Part shown: piece after piece, positions 1 through 7,217 of the stretch
How positions within the stretch are numbered: the stretch's first letter is position 1
How the letters are laid out: each line of letters begins with the position of its first letter
From: Oscillospiraceae bacterium
GTDB taxonomy: Bacteria > Bacillota > Clostridia > Oscillospirales > Acutalibacteraceae
NCBI GenBank assembly: GCA_902796295.1
Contig: CADBOL010000253.1
Coordinates: 1 to 14,570, forward strand
Length of the DNA stretch: 14,570 nt
Direction: 5' to 3'
Made by a program: the position numbers and the translations under genes
Notes under the pieces: model-generated
The model's database searches: none
What the model saw: the letters and a program-made list of their open reading frames with translations, nothing else
What the model was told of the DNA's origin: nothing

Positions 1-1293
1 CACGCGGCAGACCCCGAGGTTATTCTTCAGGCCTGTATTTTTGAGGCGATTTACCGTGAGGATGTTGAGAGCGTAAAGATACCCGCATTTGTGTTTGAGG
101 CATTCGGCATTCCTTACGAAGACAGATATTTTGATTATGACGCGTGCCTTTTCCCGAAGGATTCGGGCGCCTGGTCAAATTTGCCCGATATTTCAAAGAC
201 TGAGGCGCAGATGTGGTTTTACTACCGGGGCGTGAATTATATTGACTGCGGATGCGAAGCTTTTCATATGGGGCAGATTCACCTGTACACCGGGCACGAC
301 AGGGGATACAAAGCAATCGGCAAAGTCCTGTCAATGCTTCGTGAATACGGCAGCGCTCACGCAAGGCGGCATAAGGTTATTTTTGACGCTCATTCCCATT
401 CTCTTGTTGTTGACGGCAGAAGTCTGCTTGATTATAACGCCATGCCTCTTACGCGATTCCCCCTGACAGACAGGACCGGCGAAAAGCTTGTGCTTGTACG
501 CGAGGGGAAATCCGGCGGCGGAATATCTCCCGAGGGAGTTTACGAAGAGTCGCTTCCGTTTCTCTATGAGTATGACAACTGGGGCGGAAGAGATACATGG
601 GCTCACGAACACCTGAGCTTTGAAAAACTCGCGAAAAGCCAGTGGTGGGGAGGAGATCAGATTTCCTGGTTCGCCTGTCAGGATGAAAAATCGAGAAACA
701 AGTTTCTTGACTATACTTTCAAATGGGTCGCAATCAATAACCCCGACGGCTATTTTGCCTTTCCGCTTATGCGCGGCCTGGGCACGGGAGGAGACGGAGC
801 AGACAGAGTTTATAAACTCAATAACCGTTCCGGCGCCTGCCCCGGCGGTTTTTCCCAGGAGGATGCTGCAGCGCGGCTTCTTTCAGAGGGATATGATAAA
901 TACCGCGCCTATGCAAACCCGTCAATGCTCGATTACGGCGGTAAAGATATAGACGACCCCGAAACGGGAGTACGTCTGCCTGAGAAGGTAGTTCTTTACG
1001 GCAGTTTTCAGCCTTTTGTCGGAGCCGAGGAAAATGATTCCAACAGCGAGATTACGAGGATGTATTATATCGGAGACGGCAGATATTCGCTGAGTATCAT
1101 CCTCCCTTATGCCGGAGAATATGATTTCGGCATCTCCACATGGGGTACTCTTTCCGCCTGTGTCAGCTCAGACGGCGGATTCCCTTACTCCGGCGACGGA
1201 GGCAAGAGCGTATTCAGCGTTTCAGAGGATAATACCGTTCTGAGATTTACATTCAGATATATCACAAATGAAATTAAAATTGATATAATATAG
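1..1293 (+). CDS. Unrecognised protein with beta-rich C-terminal domain, 5'-truncated
   Basis: The frame is open from the first base of the window, so the true start lies upstream; 430 residues are visible before the TAG stop. I do not recognise a named family. The main part is rich in aromatic residues and has clustered acids and histidines: an E-A-F-H motif at residues 86-89, D-A-H-S-H at 129-133, Y-D-N-W-G-G at 191-196 and W-W-G-G-D near 215-219. This pattern resembles the loops of TIM-barrel hydrolases such as glycoside hydrolases or amidohydrolases, but that is only an inference. From about residue 327 the chain changes to a beta-strand-rich domain of about 100 residues (Y-G-S-F-Q-P-F onward) that looks like an E-set or carbohydrate-binding sandwich. 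Any signal peptide would be outside the window. The next gene starts 12 bp after the stop, which suggests the same operon. Confidence 0.82.
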   Translation, partial: HAADPEVILQACIFEAIYREDVESVKIPAFVFEAFGIPYEDRYFDYDACLFPKDSGAWSNLPDISKTEAQMWFYYRGVNYIDCGCEAFHMGQIHLYTGHDRGYKAIGKVLSMLREYGSAHARRHKVIFDAHSHSLVVDGRSLLDYNAMPLTRFPLTDRTGEKLVLVREGKSGGGISPEGVYEESLPFLYEYDNWGGRDTWAHEHLSFEKLAKSQWWGGDQISWFACQDEKSRNKFLDYTFKWVAINNPDGYFAFPLMRGLGTGGDGADRVYKLNNRSGACPGGFSQEDAAARLLSEGYDKYRAYANPSMLDYGGKDIDDPETGVRLPEKVVLYGSFQPFVGAEENDSNSEITRMYYIGDGRYSLSIILPYAGEYDFGISTWGTLSACVSSDGGFPYSGDGGKSVFSVSEDNTVLRFTFRYITNEIKIDII

Positions 1294-1304
1294 GAGCTGA
1301 AAAA

Positions 1305-2330
1305 ATGAAAAAAGCATTATCCGTTCTAATTTGTGTGATTCTGTCTCTTTCATGTGTCTGCATTGCTTTTGCAGATTCAAAGCCGGCGGGTTTCGGAGAC
1401 TATGAGCATGTTTTCATTATCGGTATAGACGGTGCCGGAGCCGCTTTTTCAAAAGTTGACTCGCCGAATTTTGACCGTATATTTGCCGATAATGCCTACC
1501 GTTATGATGCCGTGACGGAGTATATCACAACCAGCGCTCAGAACTGGGGCTCAATACTAACGGGCGTTGACTATGAGACTCACGGCATGACCAATGACAG
1601 CACTTCCACCGGTCAGCCTTTCAGGACCTCGGAGTCGGAGAATCATTCAATCTTTTATTATGTGCGTGAGGCTTTCCCGGAAGAGAAACTTCTCTCAATC
1701 TGCCACTGGCACAATATCAACCATGGCATTATCGAAAACGATCTCGGTATCAAAAAAGTCAGCCGCAAGTCTGACCCGATGGTTGAGGATGCCATTGTTG
1801 AGCATATTCAGAGCGGATATATCCCGAAGCTCATGTTCGTTCAGCTCGATGACGTTGATCACGCCGCTCATACTTACGGCGGATTCAGCGATGAATATTA
1901 TGAGGCGGTTAAAACAGCCGATTACCGTCTCGGATATATTTACGATGCCATTGAAGAAAAAGGGCTTATGAAAAACAGTCTCTTCATTGTTGTTGCCGAT
2001 CACGGCGAAACCGACGGAGGTCACGGCGGCCAGACCAAGGAAGAGAGCTCAGCTGTGCTTGCTGTTGCCGGGCACAATGTCAATAAAATTGAGCTCGGGG
2101 CTGATGCTCACAACAGAGATGTTTCCGCTATAGCTCTTTATGCTCTCGGAATTGATCAGCCCGGTCAGTTTATTTCATCTGTTCCCGACGGTCTTTTCGG
2201 CGAAAGCAGGGAAAAATCAGTTGATAAAAACCCTGTTGAGGTTAAAGATAAACTCTGGCACGATTTCCTTTTTGCGTTTGTAAGATTTGCAAATCTTATT
2301 GTCGGCATGTTTGATTTCATTGTGCTTTAA
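1305..2330 (+). CDS. Secreted alkaline-phosphatase-superfamily phosphodiesterase
   Basis: This 341-residue protein is predicted to hydrolyse phosphate mono- or diesters outside the membrane with two metal ions. Residues 1-23 form a clear signal peptide (K-K, a hydrophobic core, then A-F-A before D24). The catalytic fold follows with motifs of the type I phosphodiesterase/nucleotide pyrophosphatase branch: I-G-I-D-G-A-G with metal ligand D42, T-T-S-A-Q-N-W-G with S77 at the expected nucleophile position, V-D-H-A-A-H with D185 and H189, A-D-H-G with D232 and H233, and a following G-G-H-G-G with H240. In many relatives the nucleophile is Thr. The last 20 residues are hydrophobic and reach the stop, so the protein may be membrane-associated at its C-terminus. 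An AGGAG site (1292-1296) precedes the ATG. It is clearly paralogous to the gene at 11245, which lacks the signal peptide. The substrate is unknown. Confidence 0.88.
   Translation: MKKALSVLICVILSLSCVCIAFADSKPAGFGDYEHVFIIGIDGAGAAFSKVDSPNFDRIFADNAYRYDAVTEYITTSAQNWGSILTGVDYETHGMTNDSTSTGQPFRTSESENHSIFYYVREAFPEEKLLSICHWHNINHGIIENDLGIKKVSRKSDPMVEDAIVEHIQSGYIPKLMFVQLDDVDHAAHTYGGFSDEYYEAVKTADYRLGYIYDAIEEKGLMKNSLFIVVADHGETDGGHGGQTKEESSAVLAVAGHNVNKIELGADAHNRDVSAIALYALGIDQPGQFISSVPDGLFGESREKSVDKNPVEVKDKLWHDFLFAFVRFANLIVGMFDFIVL
2281..2298. repeat. 18-bp perfect palindrome inside the phosphodiesterase gene
   Basis: TAAGATTTGCAAATCTTA reads the same on both strands. It lies inside the codons for the hydrophobic C-terminal tail of the preceding gene, about 50 bp before the next start codon. 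It could be a protein-binding site, a short RNA hairpin in the operon transcript, or chance. No U-tract follows, so it is not a terminator. Confidence 0.45.
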
Positions 2331-2349
2331 TATGAATTGAGGTGAATTT

Positions 2350-3216
2350 ATGAATTGTCCCAAGTGCGGCGGAGAGATTCATCTTTTTGATCTCAGGCCG
2401 AACTGCAAGCATTGCGGAGTGAATATAATGTATTTCACTCAGCATGAAGGACTTGTCAGAGACGCCAAAAGGACTGAACTCGAGTCAGCCGTGGCCCGTA
2501 TGGTTGTCGCCCGGATCAAAGCGGCGTTCATCGGCGGCAAGCTTCAGATCATGCGCATGATTGCTGTCATAGGTGCAGTCTGTGTGCTGATGATTCCTTT
2601 TATAGGTGTTCACTACACTCTGCCGTTTTTCGATAAGAAATTCAGCGTCGGTCTCATAGGACTGATTCAGTCTTTCGGTGACGGTATGCTTATGAAGCAG
2701 CTTGATTTTGTCAAGAGCGCTATGTTCTCAAAAATTGCCGTTTCCGAAGCGGTTGTATTATTGCTCTTTGTGATTATTCTTTTGATTGATCTTCTGATAT
2801 TCGGAGCCTTCTGTATAGGTTTTCTCAATCTGACAAAGACTACCAAGTTCATGAAAAATATGTCCCTTATCGGTGCGGCTATCGCTCTTGCTACACAGAT
2901 AGCGGTTATAGTGCTTAAAGTCAGTGTTCATGGCAGTAAATTCGCGGCGATGAGTCTCGGCTTCGGAGCTTTGGCGGCTTTCGCGGTATTTGTTTTGATG
3001 TTTATCATCAATTCGGCTCTGCTCAAAAAAGGAATCGAGCCGACATACAGAGAATTCGATCCAAAGAGAAAAGAGCTGCTTAAAAAGGTCCGTGCCGGTG
3101 AAGTTGATCTTGATTCTCTGACTCTTCCGGTTTTTGAAAGCGAAGAGGAAAGAGAAGAGAGAGTAAAGGCGCTTGAAGAGGCGCTCAGAATAGAAGAGGA
3201 GGGCAAGGAATTATGA
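2350..3216 (+). CDS. Zinc-ribbon membrane protein, four predicted TM helices
   Basis: This 288-residue protein begins with a compact zinc ribbon: C3-x2-C6 and C19-x2-C22 within the first 25 residues. Four hydrophobic segments follow at about 68-92, 132-160, 170-192 and 199-224. The tail from about 232 is highly charged (E-S-E-E-E-R-E-E-R near 263-271) and is likely a cytoplasmic helix or coiled coil. N-terminal zinc ribbons joined to membrane helices are common in uncharacterised Firmicutes proteins; their role is not known to me and I assign no function. GAGGTGA at 2339-2345 is the ribosome binding site. The stop overlaps the next start by four bases (ATGA), so translation of the two is probably coupled. 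Together with the following gene it may form a small membrane module attached to the symporter. Confidence 0.86.
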   Translation: MNCPKCGGEIHLFDLRPNCKHCGVNIMYFTQHEGLVRDAKRTELESAVARMVVARIKAAFIGGKLQIMRMIAVIGAVCVLMIPFIGVHYTLPFFDKKFSVGLIGLIQSFGDGMLMKQLDFVKSAMFSKIAVSEAVVLLLFVIILLIDLLIFGAFCIGFLNLTKTTKFMKNMSLIGAAIALATQIAVIVLKVSVHGSKFAAMSLGFGALAAFAVFVLMFIINSALLKKGIEPTYREFDPKRKELLKKVRAGEVDLDSLTLPVFESEEEREERVKALEEALRIEEEGKEL

Positions 3217-4343
3217 GTCAGATTTCCAAGAAAAAATCCATAGTTCTGATAGTCCTCGCGGTAGTTTTGCTTATATCAATCTGTTTTGCTACTCTGGCAG
3301 TTTACGCCAAAAAAGAATTCAGCAAGCCCAAATTCGAAATGCCGGAAGAGGAACCGGCTGTTTCCCTTACGGAGCTTCCTCAGGATAAGGAATCTCTCTG
3401 CGCATATGTCAATTCACTTTATGAAAGAGCTCTCGGCGCCGATAATGCAGAAGGCAGCTGGCACACGGATGTGAATCTCGAGGGCGAAATTGTTACTCCG
3501 TTTGCGGATGCAGACAAATCCATTGTTTCATATATTAAAGATAACTGCGCCGGCGAGATTGCGGGGCTGTATCCTGCCGAATCCGAGCTTAAGATGACCG
3601 AAGTGAAGGATGCTCCGGTAATCAGAATCAACCCCGCCGATGTCGCTGAGTTTACAGCGGAGCAGGGCCATACAGATGATAACGGCAATGTAAGTGATAA
3701 TGACTGGTATTTCATTACGTTTGAGATTAAGCCCGAGAGTATTGATACCGGTGCTTTTACAGAAAGCAAAGTTTATGCCGAAGCAGTCAAAAAACTCAGT
3801 GATGTTGCCGATATCACGGAGAGTGAATTCAAAGCCGAAGGCATGTCTTATTCTTTTAGAATAAACCGTCTTACTGACGAGATTGCCAATGCCGATATCA
3901 ACGGAAGTTATAAAATTAAATCATCGGTTCAGCTTAAGCCCGAATTCACCGGTCTTCTTCCCGCTGAGCAGGACAGCATGATTGCAGATATTGAGCTTCC
4001 TTATAAGACCGCTCAGCATATCTCTTTCAAATGGTACGGCTGCAGGTTTAATCAGCGCAGTATGGTTGTAAATCCGAGCGATATGAAGGCGCTTCCCGCT
4101 GATGTAAGAGTCAACAGCGAAGCGACAAAGGATGATTTTAAGCTTACATTTACGCCGTCGGATAAAAATGCGGTTTCAATTGATGCAGACGGTGTTATGA
4201 CAGTAAGCAAAAACGCTGTCGAGGTTCTTGAAAACCCCGATGAGCCTGTCACAATCAAGATGACACTTGAATATGAAGGCAAAACATATTCGGATGAATT
4301 GACTGTATATATTACGGAATTGGAGGTGGAGACCGATGTCTGA
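3213..4343 (+). CDS. Membrane-anchored extracytoplasmic protein with Ig-like C-terminus
   Basis: This 376-residue protein has a lysine-rich start (K6-K8) and a single hydrophobic segment at about 9-31 that acts as an uncleaved anchor or signal peptide. The rest is acidic and soluble and should lie outside the membrane. The middle, about 45-290, is not a family I recognise. The last 80 residues have the strand pattern of a bacterial Ig-like (BIG2-type) domain: short beta strands around I-D-A-D-G-V-M-T-V and a closing strand D-E-L-T-V-Y-I-T. No catalytic motif is visible, so a binding or scaffolding role is possible. The start overlaps the previous stop by four bases and the stop overlaps the symporter start by eight, which ties its expression to both. 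It could be a substrate-binding partner or an envelope sensor; this is inference. Confidence 0.86.
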   Translation: MSQISKKKSIVLIVLAVVLLISICFATLAVYAKKEFSKPKFEMPEEEPAVSLTELPQDKESLCAYVNSLYERALGADNAEGSWHTDVNLEGEIVTPFADADKSIVSYIKDNCAGEIAGLYPAESELKMTEVKDAPVIRINPADVAEFTAEQGHTDDNGNVSDNDWYFITFEIKPESIDTGAFTESKVYAEAVKKLSDVADITESEFKAEGMSYSFRINRLTDEIANADINGSYKIKSSVQLKPEFTGLLPAEQDSMIADIELPYKTAQHISFKWYGCRFNQRSMVVNPSDMKALPADVRVNSEATKDDFKLTFTPSDKNAVSIDADGVMTVSKNAVEVLENPDEPVTIKMTLEYEGKTYSDELTVYITELEVETDV

Positions 4344-5859
4344 GCAGATTAATGAAAAAGATCGCGATATAGAGCAGAAAGCCGAGAGTCAGGTTGACAA
4401 GAATGTTTTCAGAAGCTACAACTATATCGGTACAAAAGAAACAATAGCATATTTGTTCAATGACTGGTCCAACACATTCAATATTAACGGCTATTCTCAG
4501 AGATTTATCTGGGATGTTGTCAAGATTGACTTCAAGATTGCCGCTATCGTCGGTATCTTTACCGGCGCCTGGGATATTATCAACGATACTTTTATTTCGG
4601 CTATCGTTGATAACACAAGAACAAGAATAGGTAAATTCAGACCTTACCTTGTAATGTTCCAGATTCCGATGACGCTTATAGGTCTGCTGTACTGGTTCAT
4701 TCCGTATTTCTTCCCCAATACCGCAGCTACCTATATACCAAAGCTGATATTCTATTATGTTTTCAGCGTCTTTACAGAAACCGCCAACACCTTTACCGGT
4801 GTTGCCAGAAGCGGTTATATGAGCACCATCACTCCCAATCCCAATGAACGTGTACGCCTGATTACTCTTGCCGAGCTTCTTACCGGCTACATGGGCGAGG
4901 ATATGCCGAGATACATATTCGGCTTTATGTATGATATGGTCACTACCGGCAGATGGAAGGTTCAGCTCCGTACAATATTTATGGGTATGGGTGTTACATG
5001 CGCTTTGATTTCATCCGCGTTTACACTCTGGTTCTTCCTCGTTTCAAAAGAGCGTGTTCCCCAGTCTATAGACAGACCGAGCGTAAAAGACGGATTCAAG
5101 GCGATATTTACCAACTATCCCGTTTTGCTTATGTGTCTTTCCGATTTCCTTGCCGGATTCGGCGTGGGAACCAGCCAGGATAACTACTGGATAGATGTAT
5201 TCGGGCAAAATTCGATGATTAACACTCTGAAAGCGCTTGTCAGCGGTATTTCCGGCCCCGTCGGCAGTATCAGCTACGCTTTTGTTGCTCCGCTTCGTAA
5301 GCGCTTCTCTTCAAAATTCCTGTGGGTCGGCTCCGATATGTACGGCGACTTTGTCACCTTCGGATTCTTCCTGCTCGGTATTACAAACAAGAATTATCTT
5401 AAACTCAAGCCAATGCTTATAGGGTACGGCTTTACCGAATTCCTCAGCAAGCTTCTCTTCGGTGTAAATAAGGTTATCAACGCCGATCTCTGGAATGAAG
5501 CTATGGACTACTGTGAATGGAAGCACGGCTACCGTATGGAGGCAACCACAGGCGTTGCCAAAGGCCTTGTTCAGAAGCTTCAGGGCATATTCATGGGTAC
5601 CATCAACAATCTTGTTATGAGCAAGGTCGGTTATGTTCAGGGCCTTAAAGTCGGAACCCAGGATGAAAGAACAAAGAAATGGCTCTTCTATCTTTGCACA
5701 GTTGTTCCTCTTGTAACGATCGCTCTGGGTATCGTTCCCAAGATGCTTTGGCCCATCTCCAAGAAAAAGAGAGCTCAGATGTATTATGAGCTTTCCGAGC
5801 GCAGAAGCCAGATGGTTACCGATTATCTTGATTCGGTAAATGCAACTGAGGAAGCATAA
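4336..5859 (+). CDS. GPH-family (MelB-like) cation:sugar symporter
   Basis: This 507-residue protein belongs to the glycoside-pentoside-hexuronide:cation symporter branch of the major facilitator superfamily, which imports sugars or glycosides with Na+ or H+. The family signature is intact: G-A-W-D-I-I-N-D at 77-84 followed by V-D-N-T-R-T-R-I-G-K-F-R-P ending at 103. D80 and D84 match the two cation-binding aspartates of E. coli MelB helix II (D55 and D59), and D43 may correspond to MelB D19. About twelve membrane segments follow. The charged N-terminus of about 30 residues before the first helix is longer than usual, and the total length is above the typical 450-470. GGAGGTGG at 4322-4329 is a strong ribosome binding site inside the upstream gene. 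The substrate is not readable from sequence. Its place among phosphoesterases suggests import of a product they release. Confidence 0.93.
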   Translation: MSEQINEKDRDIEQKAESQVDKNVFRSYNYIGTKETIAYLFNDWSNTFNINGYSQRFIWDVVKIDFKIAAIVGIFTGAWDIINDTFISAIVDNTRTRIGKFRPYLVMFQIPMTLIGLLYWFIPYFFPNTAATYIPKLIFYYVFSVFTETANTFTGVARSGYMSTITPNPNERVRLITLAELLTGYMGEDMPRYIFGFMYDMVTTGRWKVQLRTIFMGMGVTCALISSAFTLWFFLVSKERVPQSIDRPSVKDGFKAIFTNYPVLLMCLSDFLAGFGVGTSQDNYWIDVFGQNSMINTLKALVSGISGPVGSISYAFVAPLRKRFSSKFLWVGSDMYGDFVTFGFFLLGITNKNYLKLKPMLIGYGFTEFLSKLLFGVNKVINADLWNEAMDYCEWKHGYRMEATTGVAKGLVQKLQGIFMGTINNLVMSKVGYVQGLKVGTQDERTKKWLFYLCTVVPLVTIALGIVPKMLWPISKKKRAQMYYELSERRSQMVTDYLDSVNATEEA

Positions 5860-5870
5860 AGGAGTTATAT

Positions 5871-7205
5871 ATGGATTCTTATGTAATGGATCAGATTAAA
5901 AACTGGACTATCGGCATTATCACGGGATTATCCCTGGTATTGTTTTCGGTAATGCCCGTTCAGCTTTTTATGGTCATGCAGGGCTCGGTCACGGAAAAGC
6001 TTCCTGTCACTCCCGCGGATTTTACTCCCGCTGTCAGGATAATAGCTTTTACCGATTCCCATAATAAAAACGACCATGTCGCAGATGCTGTCGACACAGC
6101 TTATGAACTTTTTGACAATGATGAGACATATAAAGGCGTTGATGCTTTCTTCGGCCTCGGCGATTTTTCAAGCGTCGGAGCCGAGGGAGACTATATCAAC
6201 TACGTTAACACACTCAAAGAGCATGTCAGAGAGGAAACAGTTTGCATTAATATTCACGGCAATCATGAATTCAAAGACGGAAACTACCGTGAGTATTTCA
6301 TAAAGAATTTCGGCTATGAACCCGACACCGTTACCGAAATAAACGGTTTTTCCTGCATTGCTTTTTCGGGTGAGCGCGGAGCTACCGAATGGACTTATAC
6401 TTCTTCAAGTCTCAAATGGCTTGACAAGGCAATAGGAGATGCTCAGAATAAAGCGGAAGGCAAAGCCGTATTCGTATTCCAGCATCCGCATCCCTGGGGC
6501 ACCGTTTACGGCAGCTCTGTATGGTGCGACCCCGAGCTTAATCCCGTATTCAACAAACACCCCGGTATTGTCGATTTTTCAGGGCATTCGCATTTCCCGA
6601 TGAATGACCCGAGAAGCATGCTTCAGACGACTTATACCACAGTCGGATGCGGTGCGATGGCCACATTTGAGCTTGATAAAAACTGCATCCTCGGCCAGCA
6701 TCCCGACGGATATGACCCGGCAGCCGAAATGTGCGTTATCGAGGCGGATAATGACGGCAGCGTCAGAATCCGCGGCTACGACCTGCTCTCGGATACCTAT
6801 TTCTGCGATTATTATATTGACGATGTCAATAACCGCGATACCTACGCGTATAATTACAAAAACATGAAGGCACATGATGCCGCTCCCGTTTTCCCCGACG
6901 ATGTAAAAGCCGGGGCATATAAAAACGATAACGGCGAATGGGTCGTGTCGTTTGACGAGGCACAGGTTCCGGAAGGATACATTGTGCATAACTATAAAGT
7001 GACTGTTAAGGATTCAAACGGCAAGTCCGTTGTGAATGACATCTTCATCAATGATTACTATGTGATTGATGAAGACGATACCTTTGAAATCAGACTCGGC
7101 GCAGACGCGCTTGAAGCGGGTAAGGAATACACTCTCACCGCAAAGGCGGAGAGCGCTTACAAGTATCATTCCGATACGATTAAACTTAAATTTACAGCCG
7201 GTTAA
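5871..7205 (+). CDS. Membrane-anchored metallophosphoesterase with C-terminal beta domain
   Basis: This 444-residue protein is a calcineurin-like phosphoesterase with a complete two-metal site: D62-x-H64 (T-D-S-H), D98 (G-L-G-D), N131-H132 (G-N-H-E), H205 (F-Q-H-P-H-P) and H239-x-H241 (G-H-S-H). A hydrophobic segment at about 12-37 near the N-terminus acts as a signal anchor and places the enzyme outside the membrane. After the catalytic domain, about residues 340-444 look like a fibronectin type III or similar beta-sandwich (W-V-V-S-F-D near 357-362, then Y-K-V-T-V-K, and a closing strand K-L-K-F-T). FN3 domains often follow secreted bacterial hydrolases. AAAGGAG at 5858-5864 precedes the ATG with good spacing. 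It follows the symporter stop by 11 bp. It hydrolyses a phosphate mono- or diester; the substrate is unknown. Confidence 0.91.
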   Translation: MDSYVMDQIKNWTIGIITGLSLVLFSVMPVQLFMVMQGSVTEKLPVTPADFTPAVRIIAFTDSHNKNDHVADAVDTAYELFDNDETYKGVDAFFGLGDFSSVGAEGDYINYVNTLKEHVREETVCINIHGNHEFKDGNYREYFIKNFGYEPDTVTEINGFSCIAFSGERGATEWTYTSSSLKWLDKAIGDAQNKAEGKAVFVFQHPHPWGTVYGSSVWCDPELNPVFNKHPGIVDFSGHSHFPMNDPRSMLQTTYTTVGCGAMATFELDKNCILGQHPDGYDPAAEMCVIEADNDGSVRIRGYDLLSDTYFCDYYIDDVNNRDTYAYNYKNMKAHDAAPVFPDDVKAGAYKNDNGEWVVSFDEAQVPEGYIVHNYKVTVKDSNGKSVVNDIFINDYYVIDEDDTFEIRLGADALEAGKEYTLTAKAESAYKYHSDTIKLKFTAG

Positions 7206-7211
7206 AGGAAA
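7206..7211 (+). promoter_or_regulatory. Ribosome binding site that fixes the start at 7218
   Basis: AGGAAA preceded by AA lies just after the upstream stop. The ATG at 7218 is about 8 bases from AGGA, whereas the in-frame GTG at 7212 is only two bases away. ATG 7218 is therefore the better start. Confidence 0.7.
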
Positions 7212-7217
7212 GTGAAT

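Noticed and set aside
1261..1304. Possible internal promoter in the AT-rich end of the first gene (TGATATAATATAGG)
   Set aside because: TATAAT occurs at 1284-1289, but no good -35 box is found 16-18 bp upstream, and it overlaps the stop and ribosome binding site, so I do not call it.
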